Assembly: GCA_964386325.1 (NCBI GenBank)
Contig: CAYLQY010000001.1
Span: forward strand, 62,001-126,000
Reading direction: 5' to 3'
From: Anaerorhabdus sp964386325
GTDB lineage: Bacteria > Bacillota_I > Bacilli_A > Erysipelotrichales > Erysipelotrichaceae
Length of the DNA stretch: 64,000 nucleotides
The notes below the pieces were generated by a model that saw only the letters and a list, made by a program, of their open reading frames with translations, had not been told where the DNA came from and made no database searches. A program made the position numbers and the translations under genes. Below are positions 1 to 8,816 of this stretch, one piece after another (positions within the stretch are counted from its first letter, which is position 1; each line of letters begins with the position of its first letter).

Positions 1-1573
1 CAGAATCAGTAAAAGAAGAGTCACAAATACCTTCGTTGATTACTTGCTGACTTAGAAATCTAATTGCATCATCTGAATTGGTAAAATCAATGTTCTTGAA
101 GAATAGTTTTTCATTGAAGAAGTTTAGCATCATTTTCTTGTATTTTATTTTCTTCTTTTCCATCAGCAAGGTATTTAACTTGTTTTCTGTTTGAGCAATA
201 TCAATGTCAGAAAAGAAAGGACTAATTAAAACATGAGGTATAGTTGGATTAGGAAGGGGCATTGTAGTTATTATCAAATCAATATCTTTGTAATGAGGTA
301 TTTCAGATGTGTTAAATATGAAATTAATAATTTTTATTTTCGTTCCAAAATATTGATTCATTCTCGCAATTAAGTGATCAGACATTCGATGATAATCACT
401 GCATAAAACAAGTGTCTTTACTAATTCCTCGGTAGAAGAAGATTGTTCGATAATAAACCCAATGTAAATACTTAATAATCCAATTTCTTCATCAATGATT
501 TTAATTTGGAAAGAATCTTCAATTTCTTTTGCTAAGTGAACCGCTACATCATAAGTGAAAGGACTAGTTTCTTTTATTGAAGATGCAATTAAATTAGCGG
601 CATACTGTTTAGTTTGAGCACGTTTAATTAGTGCGGATATATGAAGCGTAAAGTTTGCCAAGAATTGATTGTAGTCAATTGTAATCATGTAATAGTCAAA
701 TGTATTATGAATTAAAGAAATAATTTTATTCGAAACTAAATTATCTTCAAAAAATAAGTTTGAGTGTGAAAGGTCTTTTTTTATTTGTCCAGTTAGTAGC
801 ATCGAAATATAGAGAATATCATTCTCTTCGATTGAAAAGTACCAATGATTACTTAGTTGGTTACATATTTCACTGGCGATTTTATATTCATTACAATCCT
901 TATCAATTGAAGAAGTGAAGTTGCCGATTGAAAATTTCTCTCTAATACGGCTTAACGCTACGAGTATATTTACAATTAAATTTGTTTCGTAGCATGATTC
1001 TAAAATATAGTTATACTTATGAATAGTTTCTAATATGATTGACTTAACACGATTTATATTTAGGTTTTTAAAGTAATTTGAGGCATTTTCAATATTATCA
1101 AACGATAGATTTATTTCTTTAATAATCAAAGAATGAATCGCTTTTCTGCGACTTAATTCATCGCCAACTAAACTAACCGTATTATTCTTTTTTATAAGTG
1201 ATAAATTATAGGGAGAAATACTGTTTTTAAGGTTGTTTAGAATGGCGTTCAATGTAGATGTACTTACATATAGTTCATCTGCAAGATCATCAATGTTATA
1301 TGAAAAATCATTAAGAATTATCATTTTAAATACAAGTGTTTCGTTATCATTTTCTAATTGTTCTTCAAAAGTGAAGGTGTTATTTTTAACTAATTGGTAG
1401 CCTCTATTTGATGATAAAATCAAGGTTTCTTTAGAAAGTTGATTTATTGCACGAATTTCAGATTGTACAGTTCGTAGCGAAAGATGTAGTGTGGTTGCAA
1501 TAAGTTGTCCAGGAGTAGGAATTTCTGAGTTTAATTTCTGAATGATTGATATTTGTCTTTTAGTTAATTCCAT
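1..1573 (-). CDS. PRD-domain PTS-responsive transcriptional activator (LicR/ManR type), 3' end beyond window
   Basis: About 524 residues are readable on the reverse strand without a stop; the C-terminus lies outside the window. The start at 1573 follows a GGAGG site. The N-terminus has the winged HTH of this family (TKRQISIIQKLN, then LSLRTVQSEIRAIN). Two PTS regulation domains follow: the first keeps its conserved His in FTLHISALI, while the second reads EIGLLSIYIGFII with Tyr where His is usual. An EIIB-like segment (TLVLCSDYH) and the start of an EIIA-like domain (RFLSQQVINEGI) follow. Such proteins are phosphorylated by HPr and EII proteins and activate PTS operons. It is divergent from the lactose/cellobiose PTS operon and probably controls it. 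Confidence 0.85.
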   Translation of the reverse strand, partial: MELTKRQISIIQKLNSEIPTPGQLIATTLHLSLRTVQSEIRAINQLSKETLILSSNRGYQLVKNNTFTFEEQLENDNETLVFKMIILNDFSYNIDDLADELYVSTSTLNAILNNLKNSISPYNLSLIKKNNTVSLVGDELSRRKAIHSLIIKEINLSFDNIENASNYFKNLNINRVKSIILETIHKYNYILESCYETNLIVNILVALSRIREKFSIGNFTSSIDKDCNEYKIASEICNQLSNHWYFSIEENDILYISMLLTGQIKKDLSHSNLFFEDNLVSNKIISLIHNTFDYYMITIDYNQFLANFTLHISALIKRAQTKQYAANLIASSIKETSPFTYDVAVHLAKEIEDSFQIKIIDEEIGLLSIYIGFIIEQSSSTEELVKTLVLCSDYHRMSDHLIARMNQYFGTKIKIINFIFNTSEIPHYKDIDLIITTMPLPNPTIPHVLISPFFSDIDIAQTENKLNTLLMEKKKIKYKKMMLNFFNEKLFFKNIDFTNSDDAIRFLSQQVINEGICDSSFTDS

Positions 1574-1632
1574 ATAAAATGCCTCCTTATCCAATAGTAT
1601 CTTATCAAATTATAATAATGATTCAATTATTA

Positions 1633-1654
1633 TTTTGCGGTGTGCACCGCAAAA
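1633..1654. promoter_or_regulatory. Perfect inverted repeat, candidate operator of the PRD activator
   Basis: TTTTGCGGTG, a TG spacer and CACCGCAAAA form 10-bp perfect arms between the divergent PRD regulator and the PTS operon. It is the most GC-rich element in the intergenic region. Operators of MtlR/LicR-like activators are similar palindromes upstream of the promoter. Assignment to this regulator is inferred from position. Confidence 0.6.
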
Positions 1655-1710
1655 AGAAATTGGAAGTTTTAATGAGTATATGGAAAAATAGGATTGCAAG
1701 GAGGAAGACG

Positions 1711-2034
1711 ATGAATAAAGAAACAATGCAAAGCATAGGATTTCAAATAATTTCATTTGCTGGAAGTGCTTTTGATCATTTCAATAGAGCAATTGAACAT
1801 GCAAGTAATGGATTATTTGAAGAATCTGATAATGAAATAAAACTAGGGAATGATGATTTGAATCAAGCACATCAAGCACAAACAAATTTATTGATTGCGG
1901 AAGTAAATCAAGAGGAATTAGAATTTAGTTTAATTATGGTACATGCGCAAGATCACTTAACTATGGCTATCTTTACTCAAAGAATGGCTAAGCAAATGAT
2001 TGTATTATGGAAGGAGGTATTACGTGGAAAATAA
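1711..2034 (+). CDS. PTS lactose/cellobiose-family EIIA
   Basis: A 107-residue protein of usual length for this family. The start at 1711 follows GGAGGAAG; upstream in-frame codons lack a ribosome site. The protein is all-helical with the family motif VHAQDHL, in which His78 is the expected phosphorylation site. It passes phosphate from HPr to the EIIB encoded at 5358. It is the first gene of an EIIA, phospho-glycosidase, EIIC, membrane protein, EIIB operon and overlaps the glycosidase start by 11 nt, so translation is probably coupled. Confidence 0.92.
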   Translation: MNKETMQSIGFQIISFAGSAFDHFNRAIEHASNGLFEESDNEIKLGNDDLNQAHQAQTNLLIAEVNQEELEFSLIMVHAQDHLTMAIFTQRMAKQMIVLWKEVLRGK

Positions 2035-3430
2035 AAATTTCTTATGGGGTAGTGCAACCGCAAGCTATCAATGCGAAGGTGCATGGAATGAGGATGGTAG
2101 AGGTGAAACACAATGGGATGATTTCTCACATAATTCACCATTAAATATTAATGGTGTTACTGGTGATGTTTCATGCGATTTCTATCATCGCTTCTTAGAA
2201 GATTTAGATTTAATGAAAGAAGGAAATCAAAATACATATCGCTTCTCAATTTCATGGACACGTATTCTTCCAAATGGTGTTGGTGAAGTAAATGAGCGTG
2301 GTGTAGAATACTATAATAAAGTAATCAATGCTTGTTTAGATAGAGGTATTACACCCAATGTTACTTTATGGCACTATGATATGCCAATCAACCTTGAACG
2401 TCAGGGCGGATGGGAAAATAGAGCAACAATTGATGCGTATGTCAATTATGCAAAAGTATGTTTTGAAAAATTTGGAGATCGAGTTCCACTATGGGTTACA
2501 TTGAATGAACCAGAATATTTTGCATATTGTGCATATGCAGCAGGAAATTATCCACCCAATGTTAGTGATTTCAACAGATACTCAAATGTCGGATATAATT
2601 TGATGCTAGCTAGTGCAAGGGCGGTTATTGAATTTAGAAAATTAAACTGTATTGGGAAAATTGGTTTAGTTCATGCAAGTAGTAATGTTGAAACTGAAAA
2701 AGATGATGATGCAAATCGAGTTGCTGGTAGAAATGCTGATTTATTCTACAATAAATGGATAACAGATCCATGTATTAAAGGATATTTTCCAGATGACTTA
2801 TATGAAAAAATGAAAACTAGTAATATCGATATGTCTTTTGTAAAAGAAGAAGACAAAGAATTATTTCAAGCAGGCACGGTAGATTTTTTGGGAGTGAATA
2901 TTTATAGTAGAGCCTATGTAAAACCATGTAGCCAAGAAAAAACATCAATCAGTTTTAATAATAAAGGTGCCGGATCAACTGCAAAAGAAGGAATTGCACT
3001 TAAAGGCTGGTTTGAAACAGCCTATGATGATAAAGCACGTGTAAATAAATGGGGAAGAGAAATACATCCAAGATGTATGTACGATGAACTTATGGATTTG
3101 AAAAAAAATTATGGTGACTTCCCAATCTATATTACAGAAAATGGTCATGGTTGTTATGAAGATATTGAAGAAGGTCCAATTAATGATGATGAGAGAATTG
3201 AAATACTAGAAGAATTCATTTACTGGATGAAGAAAGCAATAAAGGATGGTGCTAATGTTCAAGGATATTACATTTGGTCAACTATGGATTTATACAGTTG
3301 GATAAATGGCTATGCAAAACGCTATGGATTAGTTGCTATCGACTTTGACAATGATTTAAAACGAATACCAAAGAAAAGTTACTATTGGTATAAGCAATTC
3401 ATACAAAATGAGAAAGGGGAACTCAAATGA
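2024..3430 (+). CDS. GH1 6-phospho-beta-glycosidase, LacG-like
   Basis: 468 residues from a GTG start at 2024, preceded by AAGGAGG; an in-frame ATG at 2000 has no such site. It is a family 1 glycosyl hydrolase: acid/base Glu162 lies in TLNEP and nucleophile Glu372 in ITENG. The C-terminal DLYSWINGYAKRYG supplies the Ser, Lys and Tyr that bind the 6-phosphate. The Trp after that Ser resembles 6-phospho-beta-galactosidase LacG more than typical phospho-beta-glucosidases. It would cleave the phosphorylated disaccharide delivered by the PTS of this operon. The exact substrate (lactose, cellobiose or another beta-glycoside) is not settled. Confidence 0.9.
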   Translation: MENKNFLWGSATASYQCEGAWNEDGRGETQWDDFSHNSPLNINGVTGDVSCDFYHRFLEDLDLMKEGNQNTYRFSISWTRILPNGVGEVNERGVEYYNKVINACLDRGITPNVTLWHYDMPINLERQGGWENRATIDAYVNYAKVCFEKFGDRVPLWVTLNEPEYFAYCAYAAGNYPPNVSDFNRYSNVGYNLMLASARAVIEFRKLNCIGKIGLVHASSNVETEKDDDANRVAGRNADLFYNKWITDPCIKGYFPDDLYEKMKTSNIDMSFVKEEDKELFQAGTVDFLGVNIYSRAYVKPCSQEKTSISFNNKGAGSTAKEGIALKGWFETAYDDKARVNKWGREIHPRCMYDELMDLKKNYGDFPIYITENGHGCYEDIEEGPINDDERIEILEEFIYWMKKAIKDGANVQGYYIWSTMDLYSWINGYAKRYGLVAIDFDNDLKRIPKKSYYWYKQFIQNEKGELK

Positions 3431-4746
3431 ACTCAATGAATTGGATTGAAAAGAAATTACTACCTATTGCGAATAAACTTCAACGCAACCGTTATCTGCA
3501 ATCACTACAATCTGCATTTATGACTTTAATTCCAATTATGATGGTTGGAAGTATCTGTATTATTATTTGTAACCCACTTCGTGATTATACAACGATGGCA
3601 GTTACAGATTCCTTCTATTCATTCTTTAAAGGATGGAGAATGTTTCTTGATGCCTATGGTGAACCAATTACAATTTTAAGTTGGACATGTCTCTATAGTA
3701 TTAGTCTTTGGGTAACAATTACCATTTCATATAATTTAAGTAGACATTATAAATTGAATTCACTACTTCCTACATTATTATCTTTATCAAGTTTCTTTGT
3801 ACTTTGTACAACATTAACAGGTGATGGTGGTTTCGCAAGTGATTATTGGGGTGGAGAAGGATTGTTTGCGGCAATTATCATTGGTATAGGTGTTACTGAA
3901 TTGTATAGAATATTTACTGAAAAGAAAATTGGGTACATAGATATGCCAGATATGGTGCCACCAGCTCTACGAAATTCATTGGGTTCATTATGCCCAGTAA
4001 TTCTTATTGCTGCAATGATGGTAACTTTGAGTATTATTATACGTACAGCATTTGGATGCACATTCCCACAATTAATTTTGAATTGTATTCACCCTATTGT
4101 TGTCTGTGTAGACAATGTGTTTGGTTTAGCATTCAGTTCAGTTTTAACACAAGTAGTTTGGTGGTTTGGTATTCATAACACATCAGTTACAGGGATGCTT
4201 GAACCTTTGATGATGTCTAACTATGCAGCAAATGCAGCAGCTTATACAGCTGGTGTAGCTACAACACAATTACCACACGTATGGACAGAAATGCTATGGT
4301 GGAATTTCATGGTAATTGGAGGTTCAGGAGCTACTTTTGGATTAGTATTCTTACTTCTTAAGAGTAAGTCAAAACAATTAAAAACATTAGGAAAACTATC
4401 ATTGATTCCATCATTATTTAATATCAATGAACCAATAATTTTCGGACTTCCGATTGTATTGAATCCACTTTTCTTGGTTCCTTGGATCGGCGCACAAACA
4501 GTTAATGGAATTATATCTTATGTTGTTATGCAACTTGGCTTAATCAGTAGAACATTTATTGATCCAGGATGGAATATGCCACCAATCATTAGTCAGTTCT
4601 TAGCTACATTAGATTTTAGAGCAGTAATCCTTGCGATTATATTGATTATATTAGATGCATTAATTTATTATCCATTCTTAAAAGTATACGAAAAACAAAA
4701 ATTGTTAGAAGAAAATACAAGCGAAGAATTAATGGATGAAGCTTAG
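3427..4746 (+). CDS. PTS lactose/cellobiose-family EIIC permease
   Basis: 439-residue polytopic membrane protein of normal EIIC length, beginning with the family N-terminus (MNWIEKKLLPIANKLQRNRY) and containing the NINEPIIFGLPIVLNP motif that forms part of the sugar site. About ten hydrophobic segments are visible. It moves the beta-glycoside across the membrane while EIIB phosphorylates it. The start overlaps the glycosidase stop by 4 nt, and the end overlaps the next membrane protein by 11 nt. Confidence 0.92.
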   Translation: MNSMNWIEKKLLPIANKLQRNRYLQSLQSAFMTLIPIMMVGSICIIICNPLRDYTTMAVTDSFYSFFKGWRMFLDAYGEPITILSWTCLYSISLWVTITISYNLSRHYKLNSLLPTLLSLSSFFVLCTTLTGDGGFASDYWGGEGLFAAIIIGIGVTELYRIFTEKKIGYIDMPDMVPPALRNSLGSLCPVILIAAMMVTLSIIIRTAFGCTFPQLILNCIHPIVVCVDNVFGLAFSSVLTQVVWWFGIHNTSVTGMLEPLMMSNYAANAAAYTAGVATTQLPHVWTEMLWWNFMVIGGSGATFGLVFLLLKSKSKQLKTLGKLSLIPSLFNINEPIIFGLPIVLNPLFLVPWIGAQTVNGIISYVVMQLGLISRTFIDPGWNMPPIISQFLATLDFRAVILAIILIILDALIYYPFLKVYEKQKLLEENTSEELMDEA

Positions 4747-5380
4747 AAAAGATGTATTGTTCAAGTTTGGAGTATTAATATTTGGAATATACTTGATGGG
4801 TGTAGGAACATCATTATCATTATCGAGTACATTAAGTGGTGATGCAGTTGCCTTTCTATGGGATGCTTGTTCTATGAAAACAGGTCTAACAGTTGAAATG
4901 GTAAATACCATATTTACGATATTGTTCCTGACAATCGTAATCAAATTTGATATAACAAAATTAGGAATAGGAACTCTGATTTGCCCAATTATTCAAAACT
5001 TTGGAATTTGGACAACTAACTTATTGTTAAGCAATATATTAATATCTTCAGTGTTTGTAGATGTACTGATAGGTTTAATTGGAATTTCTATTTTATCAAT
5101 TGGATGCGGGATATTCGCTTATGTTGAATTAGGTATTTCTGCTTATCTTGGAACTGGTAAAATTATTAGTGAGAAAATGAATATAAACTATGGATTGATT
5201 ATTATGATTACGGATGGCTTGTGTTTCATTTTTGCGGCAATTATTTCTCAATCCATTGCAATAGGTCCTTTGATTGCAACGTGTGTGAGTGGACCGTTAA
5301 TTGATTTAACTATGCGAAGTATGCCTATTTTAGATAAATATAGAAAGGGGAAAAATTATGAAAATAATATTAGTGTGTAA
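4736..5380 (+). CDS. YczE/YitT-like integral membrane protein within the PTS operon
   Basis: 214 residues with five or six hydrophobic helices, and glycine-rich segments (FGIYLMGVGTSLSL; GISAYLGTGK) resembling the YczE/YyaS/YitT family of unknown function. It overlaps the EIIC gene by 11 nt and the EIIB gene by 23 nt, so it is embedded and translationally coupled. It is not a standard PTS component. Its position suggests a function with the transporter or its sugar, but the sequence gives no catalytic motif. The family call is from overall pattern and is only moderately sure. Confidence 0.65.
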   Translation: MKLRKDVLFKFGVLIFGIYLMGVGTSLSLSSTLSGDAVAFLWDACSMKTGLTVEMVNTIFTILFLTIVIKFDITKLGIGTLICPIIQNFGIWTTNLLLSNILISSVFVDVLIGLIGISILSIGCGIFAYVELGISAYLGTGKIISEKMNINYGLIIMITDGLCFIFAAIISQSIAIGPLIATCVSGPLIDLTMRSMPILDKYRKGKNYENNISV

Positions 5381-5666
5381 CGCTGGAATGAGTACTGGAA
5401 TTATGCAAGTAAAACTAGAAGAATGTGCGAAGAAGGAAAATATGGATGTAGAAATAGAAGCTATACCAATTTCTGAAATTGAAAGTAATACAGAAGATGT
5501 TGGTGTTGTTTTACTAGGTCCACAAGTACGCTTTGCTAAAGATGATATAAGTAAAATGTTTGAAGGTAAAGCTTTTGTATATAGTATTGAATTACAAGAC
5601 TTTGGTTTAATGCGTGCAGATAATGTTTGGAAAGCAATTCTTCCTGAAGTATTAAAAAGAAACTGA
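5358..5666 (+). CDS. PTS lactose/cellobiose-family EIIB
   Basis: 102 residues, typical EIIB size. Phospho-acceptor Cys7 lies in the P-loop-like motif CNAGMSTG at the end of the first strand. It receives phosphate from the EIIA at 1711 and phosphorylates the sugar carried by the EIIC at 3427. GAAAGGGG precedes the start, inside the upstream gene. It is the last gene of the operon and is followed by a terminator at 5684. Confidence 0.93.
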   Translation: MKIILVCNAGMSTGIMQVKLEECAKKENMDVEIEAIPISEIESNTEDVGVVLLGPQVRFAKDDISKMFEGKAFVYSIELQDFGLMRADNVWKAILPEVLKRN

Positions 5667-5683
5667 AAAAAGAGGTTAATAAT

Positions 5684-5716
5684 AAAAGGGTATCGTTATG
5701 ACTACGATATCCTTTT
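5684..5716 (+). terminator. Hairpin terminator after PTS operon
   Basis: AAAAGGGTATCGT and ACGATATCCTTTT pair over 13 bp with one G-T wobble around a 7-nt loop. The T run is short, so termination may be partial. Confidence 0.6.
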
Positions 5717-5726
5717 AAGTTATACA

Positions 5727-5755
5727 TTGACAATTCGATATTGATGTATTATTGT
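5727..5755 (+). promoter_or_regulatory. Promoter for membrane acyltransferase
   Basis: TTGACA at 5727-5732, a 17-nt spacer and TATTGT at 5750-5755. The -35 box is perfect and the -10 box matches in four of six positions. Confidence 0.5.
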
Positions 5756-5845
5756 ATTAATTAAGTGACACAATAATCATAGAAATTCTATCTGTATTGT
5801 TGGCTGAATGGAATAAGGTTTTTGGTGATTGGATGGGGTATATCA

Positions 5846-7069
5846 ATGAGTAGACAATTTAATAATTACAAGTTTGTGGATGTTTTTAAGTATATTGCGG
5901 CAATAATGATTGTTTGTATTCATTGTGAGCAATTATTTGAAGTTCACTATCTTGATTTCTTTGTTCGACAAATTGTATGTCGCACTGCAGTTCCATTCTT
6001 TTTTATTAGTAGCGCGTATTTTATTCGTAAAGGATGCAGTAAAAACAAGAACTACTTAAAAGAATATCTAAAAAAATTAATTAAGTCATATTTATTATGG
6101 AGTTTAATTTTTATGCCAATAGGTTTAAATTGGATTCAACAAAACCTAACTATTACTCAAGAACTACTTCCAGTGGCTTTGTTATTTGGGTTAATACATA
6201 TCGGAACGTATTATCATTTATGGTATATTCCCGCAATGATATTTTCTTTATTTGTGATTGATAAACTCTTAAAACGAATATCATATAAGTGGGTATTTAT
6301 TTTATCAATTGCCTTATTCTTATTTGGAAGTATTGAAACCTATTATGGTTTTCTACAAAATGGCTGGTTTAAAGATTTGTTTGATGTCTTGATTAGTGTA
6401 ATATTTACAACAAGAAGCGGCTTCTTTTATGGAATGGTTTTTGTGGCTATTGGTTTTGCGATTTACGACTATCAAGAGAAATTAACTACCATGATACCTA
6501 AGTTACCAAAGCTAACACTAGTTTGTGGGATATTGTTAATACTAGAAGGAACAGTTATTTATTTTGTTCCAGGTTTAGATATGAATTTTTTAATTATGCT
6601 GTTACCTTTTAGTTTTTTCTTCTTCTTATGGGTTTTGTCATTTCCGATTGTTCCTGCATTTGACACACGAAAGTTGAGAGAATTATCTAAATATTATTAT
6701 TTTGTTCATCCTGTTTGTATTGTGATTGTGGAAGAAATCGGTAAAGCCTTTCAATTACCTTATCTTTCAACGGGATTATTATCCTTATTATTAATACTCG
6801 TGATTACACAATTGATTAGTACCTTTGTTATTTCTATTCATCAAGTTTCATTAAAACGTAGAACAATATTCTATGCATTGTTCTTTGGTATGTTTATTAC
6901 ATCAATTGTAGCTAGTTTATTTTATGAATTGAAATCACCAGATATACTTATAAAATTTGAATGGGTTTCTTGTGTTTGTTTTGTGACAAGTTTCAGTGTT
7001 TGCTATATCTTGTCACTTTTCATGAAGCGAAAAGATGTCAATTCAAGTCGCCAACATGAAAGTTGTTGA
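5846..7069 (+). CDS. Membrane acyltransferase (Acyltransferase_3 family)
   Basis: 407 residues from ATG 5846 behind GGATGGGG; an in-frame TTG eight codons upstream is less likely. The N-terminus has the family pattern: a first membrane helix with a conserved His (MIVCIHCEQLF), then an Arg-containing stretch and FFFISSAYFIRKG. About ten membrane segments follow. Members transfer acyl groups such as acetyl to cell-surface glycans, peptidoglycan or lipids. The gene stands alone between a PTS operon and guaA, so its acceptor cannot be predicted. Confidence 0.82.
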   Translation: MSRQFNNYKFVDVFKYIAAIMIVCIHCEQLFEVHYLDFFVRQIVCRTAVPFFFISSAYFIRKGCSKNKNYLKEYLKKLIKSYLLWSLIFMPIGLNWIQQNLTITQELLPVALLFGLIHIGTYYHLWYIPAMIFSLFVIDKLLKRISYKWVFILSIALFLFGSIETYYGFLQNGWFKDLFDVLISVIFTTRSGFFYGMVFVAIGFAIYDYQEKLTTMIPKLPKLTLVCGILLILEGTVIYFVPGLDMNFLIMLLPFSFFFFLWVLSFPIVPAFDTRKLRELSKYYYFVHPVCIVIVEEIGKAFQLPYLSTGLLSLLLILVITQLISTFVISIHQVSLKRRTIFYALFFGMFITSIVASLFYELKSPDILIKFEWVSCVCFVTSFSVCYILSLFMKRKDVNSSRQHESC

Positions 7070-7163
7070 TAAATATCGTATTCTACAATAAACTCTTGAA
7101 TAAAATCTATTTACGAATAGTCTATTTTAGTGTAATATAAAGAACAATTCGAGGAGAAAAAGA

Positions 7164-8705
7164 ATGGCAGATAAAATTATTGTACTTGATTTCGGAAGTC
7201 AATATAATCAGCTAATTGCACGTCGTATACGTGAATTTGGTGTTTATAGTGAATTACATCCTAATACATTAACTATTGATGAAATTAAAGCAATGGGAGA
7301 TGTAAAAGGAATAGTATTTAGTGGCGGACCTAATAGCGTTTATGATGACAATTCATTTAAATGTGATCCAGCCATTTTTGATGCAGGTTTACCTATTTTG
7401 GGAATCTGTTATGGTATGCAAATGACTCATCATATGAATGGTGGAAACGTTAAAGCATGTGATACAAAAGAATATGGTAGAGCGACAATTAAGATTTCTA
7501 ATCAATCATTACTATTTGATGGATTACCACTTGAACAAACTGTTTGGATGTCTCATGGAGACCAAGTGTCAAAATTAGCAGATGGATTCATAGTGGATGC
7601 TTCTTCAGATACATGCCCTTATGCAGCGGCAAGTAATGAGAAAAAACAAATCTACACAGTTCAATATCATCCAGAAGTTAGAAATTCAGAATTTGGATTA
7701 GAGATGTTAAAAAACTTTGTGTTCAAAATCTGTAAAGCAAAAAATGATTGGTCAATGAAAAGCTTTGTTGATATGGAAGTTGAAAAAATCAGAAAACAAG
7801 TAGGTGATGATAAAGTATTGCTTGCGTTATCTGGTGGTGTTGACTCTTCAGTAGTTGCAGCCTTGTTACATAAAGCTATTGGTGATAACTTATATTGTAT
7901 GTTTATTGACCATGGTCTATTACGTAAAGGTGAAGCTGAAAGTGTTATGCAAATGTTTGGTGAGAATATGAAAATTAATCTTACTAAGATTGATGCATCA
8001 GTTCGCTTCCTTACTAAACTTCAAGGTATTAGTGATCCTGAGCAAAAGCGTAAAATCATTGGAAATGAATTCATCTATACATTTGATGAAGAAGTTAAAA
8101 AACTTGTACAGGGTGAAGATATTAAATGGTTAGCTCAAGGTACACTTTATACGGATGTTATTGAGAGTGGAACAAAAACTGCTCAAACAATTAAGTCTCA
8201 TCACAATGTGGGTGGCTTACCTGATGATATGCAGTTTAAACTAATTGAACCACTTAACACATTATTTAAAGATGAAGTTAGAGCGTTAGGTATTGAACTT
8301 GGATTACCAGAATCAATGGTTTGGAGACAACCATTCCCAGGACCAGGTTTAGGTATTCGTGTTCTTGGTGAAGTAACAGAGGAAAAACTAGAAATCGTTC
8401 GAGAATCTGATGCGATTTTACGAGAAGAAATTGCGAATGCTCATCTAGAAAGAGAAGTTTGGCAATACTTCACATGTTTACCAGATATTCGTTCAGTAGG
8501 TGTAATGGGTGATCAAAGAACATATGATTACACAATTGCAATTCGTGCAGTTACATCAATTGATGGAATGACAGCTGATTGGGCTAAGATTCCATATGAA
8601 GTATTAGATAAAATTTCTACAAGAATCGTAAATGAAGTAAAGCATGTAAATAGAGTATGCTACGATATTACTTCTAAACCACCTGCAACAGTTGAGTGGG
8701 AATAA
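7164..8705 (+). CDS. guaA: GMP synthase (glutamine-hydrolysing)
   Basis: 513 residues, full family length, behind GAGGAG. The class I glutamine amidotransferase domain (about 1-190) has nucleophile Cys82 in GICYGMQ and the partner motif YHPEV. The ATP pyrophosphatase domain begins with the P-loop LSGGVDSS, and the C-terminal dimerisation domain contains RQPFPGPGLGIR. It converts XMP, ATP and glutamine to GMP in the cytoplasm. The 94-nt leader shows no purine riboswitch core. It is monocistronic, with a strong terminator at 8725. Confidence 0.98.
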   Translation: MADKIIVLDFGSQYNQLIARRIREFGVYSELHPNTLTIDEIKAMGDVKGIVFSGGPNSVYDDNSFKCDPAIFDAGLPILGICYGMQMTHHMNGGNVKACDTKEYGRATIKISNQSLLFDGLPLEQTVWMSHGDQVSKLADGFIVDASSDTCPYAAASNEKKQIYTVQYHPEVRNSEFGLEMLKNFVFKICKAKNDWSMKSFVDMEVEKIRKQVGDDKVLLALSGGVDSSVVAALLHKAIGDNLYCMFIDHGLLRKGEAESVMQMFGENMKINLTKIDASVRFLTKLQGISDPEQKRKIIGNEFIYTFDEEVKKLVQGEDIKWLAQGTLYTDVIESGTKTAQTIKSHHNVGGLPDDMQFKLIEPLNTLFKDEVRALGIELGLPESMVWRQPFPGPGLGIRVLGEVTEEKLEIVRESDAILREEIANAHLEREVWQYFTCLPDIRSVGVMGDQRTYDYTIAIRAVTSIDGMTADWAKIPYEVLDKISTRIVNEVKHVNRVCYDITSKPPATVEWE

Positions 8706-8724
8706 TTTATATAGTAACTAAAGG

Positions 8725-8759
8725 CTTATTAAAATAATATATTTTAATAAGTTTTTTTT
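8725..8759 (+). terminator. Terminator after guaA
   Basis: CTTATTAAAATA and TATTTTAATAAG form a 12-bp perfect stem with an ATA loop, followed by eight T. Confidence 0.85.
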
Positions 8760-8764
8760 GTCAT

Positions 8765-8793
8765 TTGAAAGATATTTAAAATAATACTATAAT
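8765..8793 (+). promoter_or_regulatory. Promoter for alpha/beta hydrolase
   Basis: TTGAAA at 8765-8770 and TATAAT at 8788-8793 with a 17-nt spacer, 24 nt before the ATG. A near-consensus sigma-A type promoter. Confidence 0.75.
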
Positions 8794-8816
8794 TTGGATT
8801 AAGTGGGGAACAGAAA

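Noticed and set aside
3843..4427. Several reverse and out-of-frame ORFs inside the EIIC gene
   Set aside because: They lack ribosome sites and recognisable protein patterns; the EIIC frame explains the sequence.
7070..7163. Purine riboswitch before guaA
   Set aside because: The 94-nt leader lacks the conserved core and a three-way junction; only short AT-rich repeats are seen.
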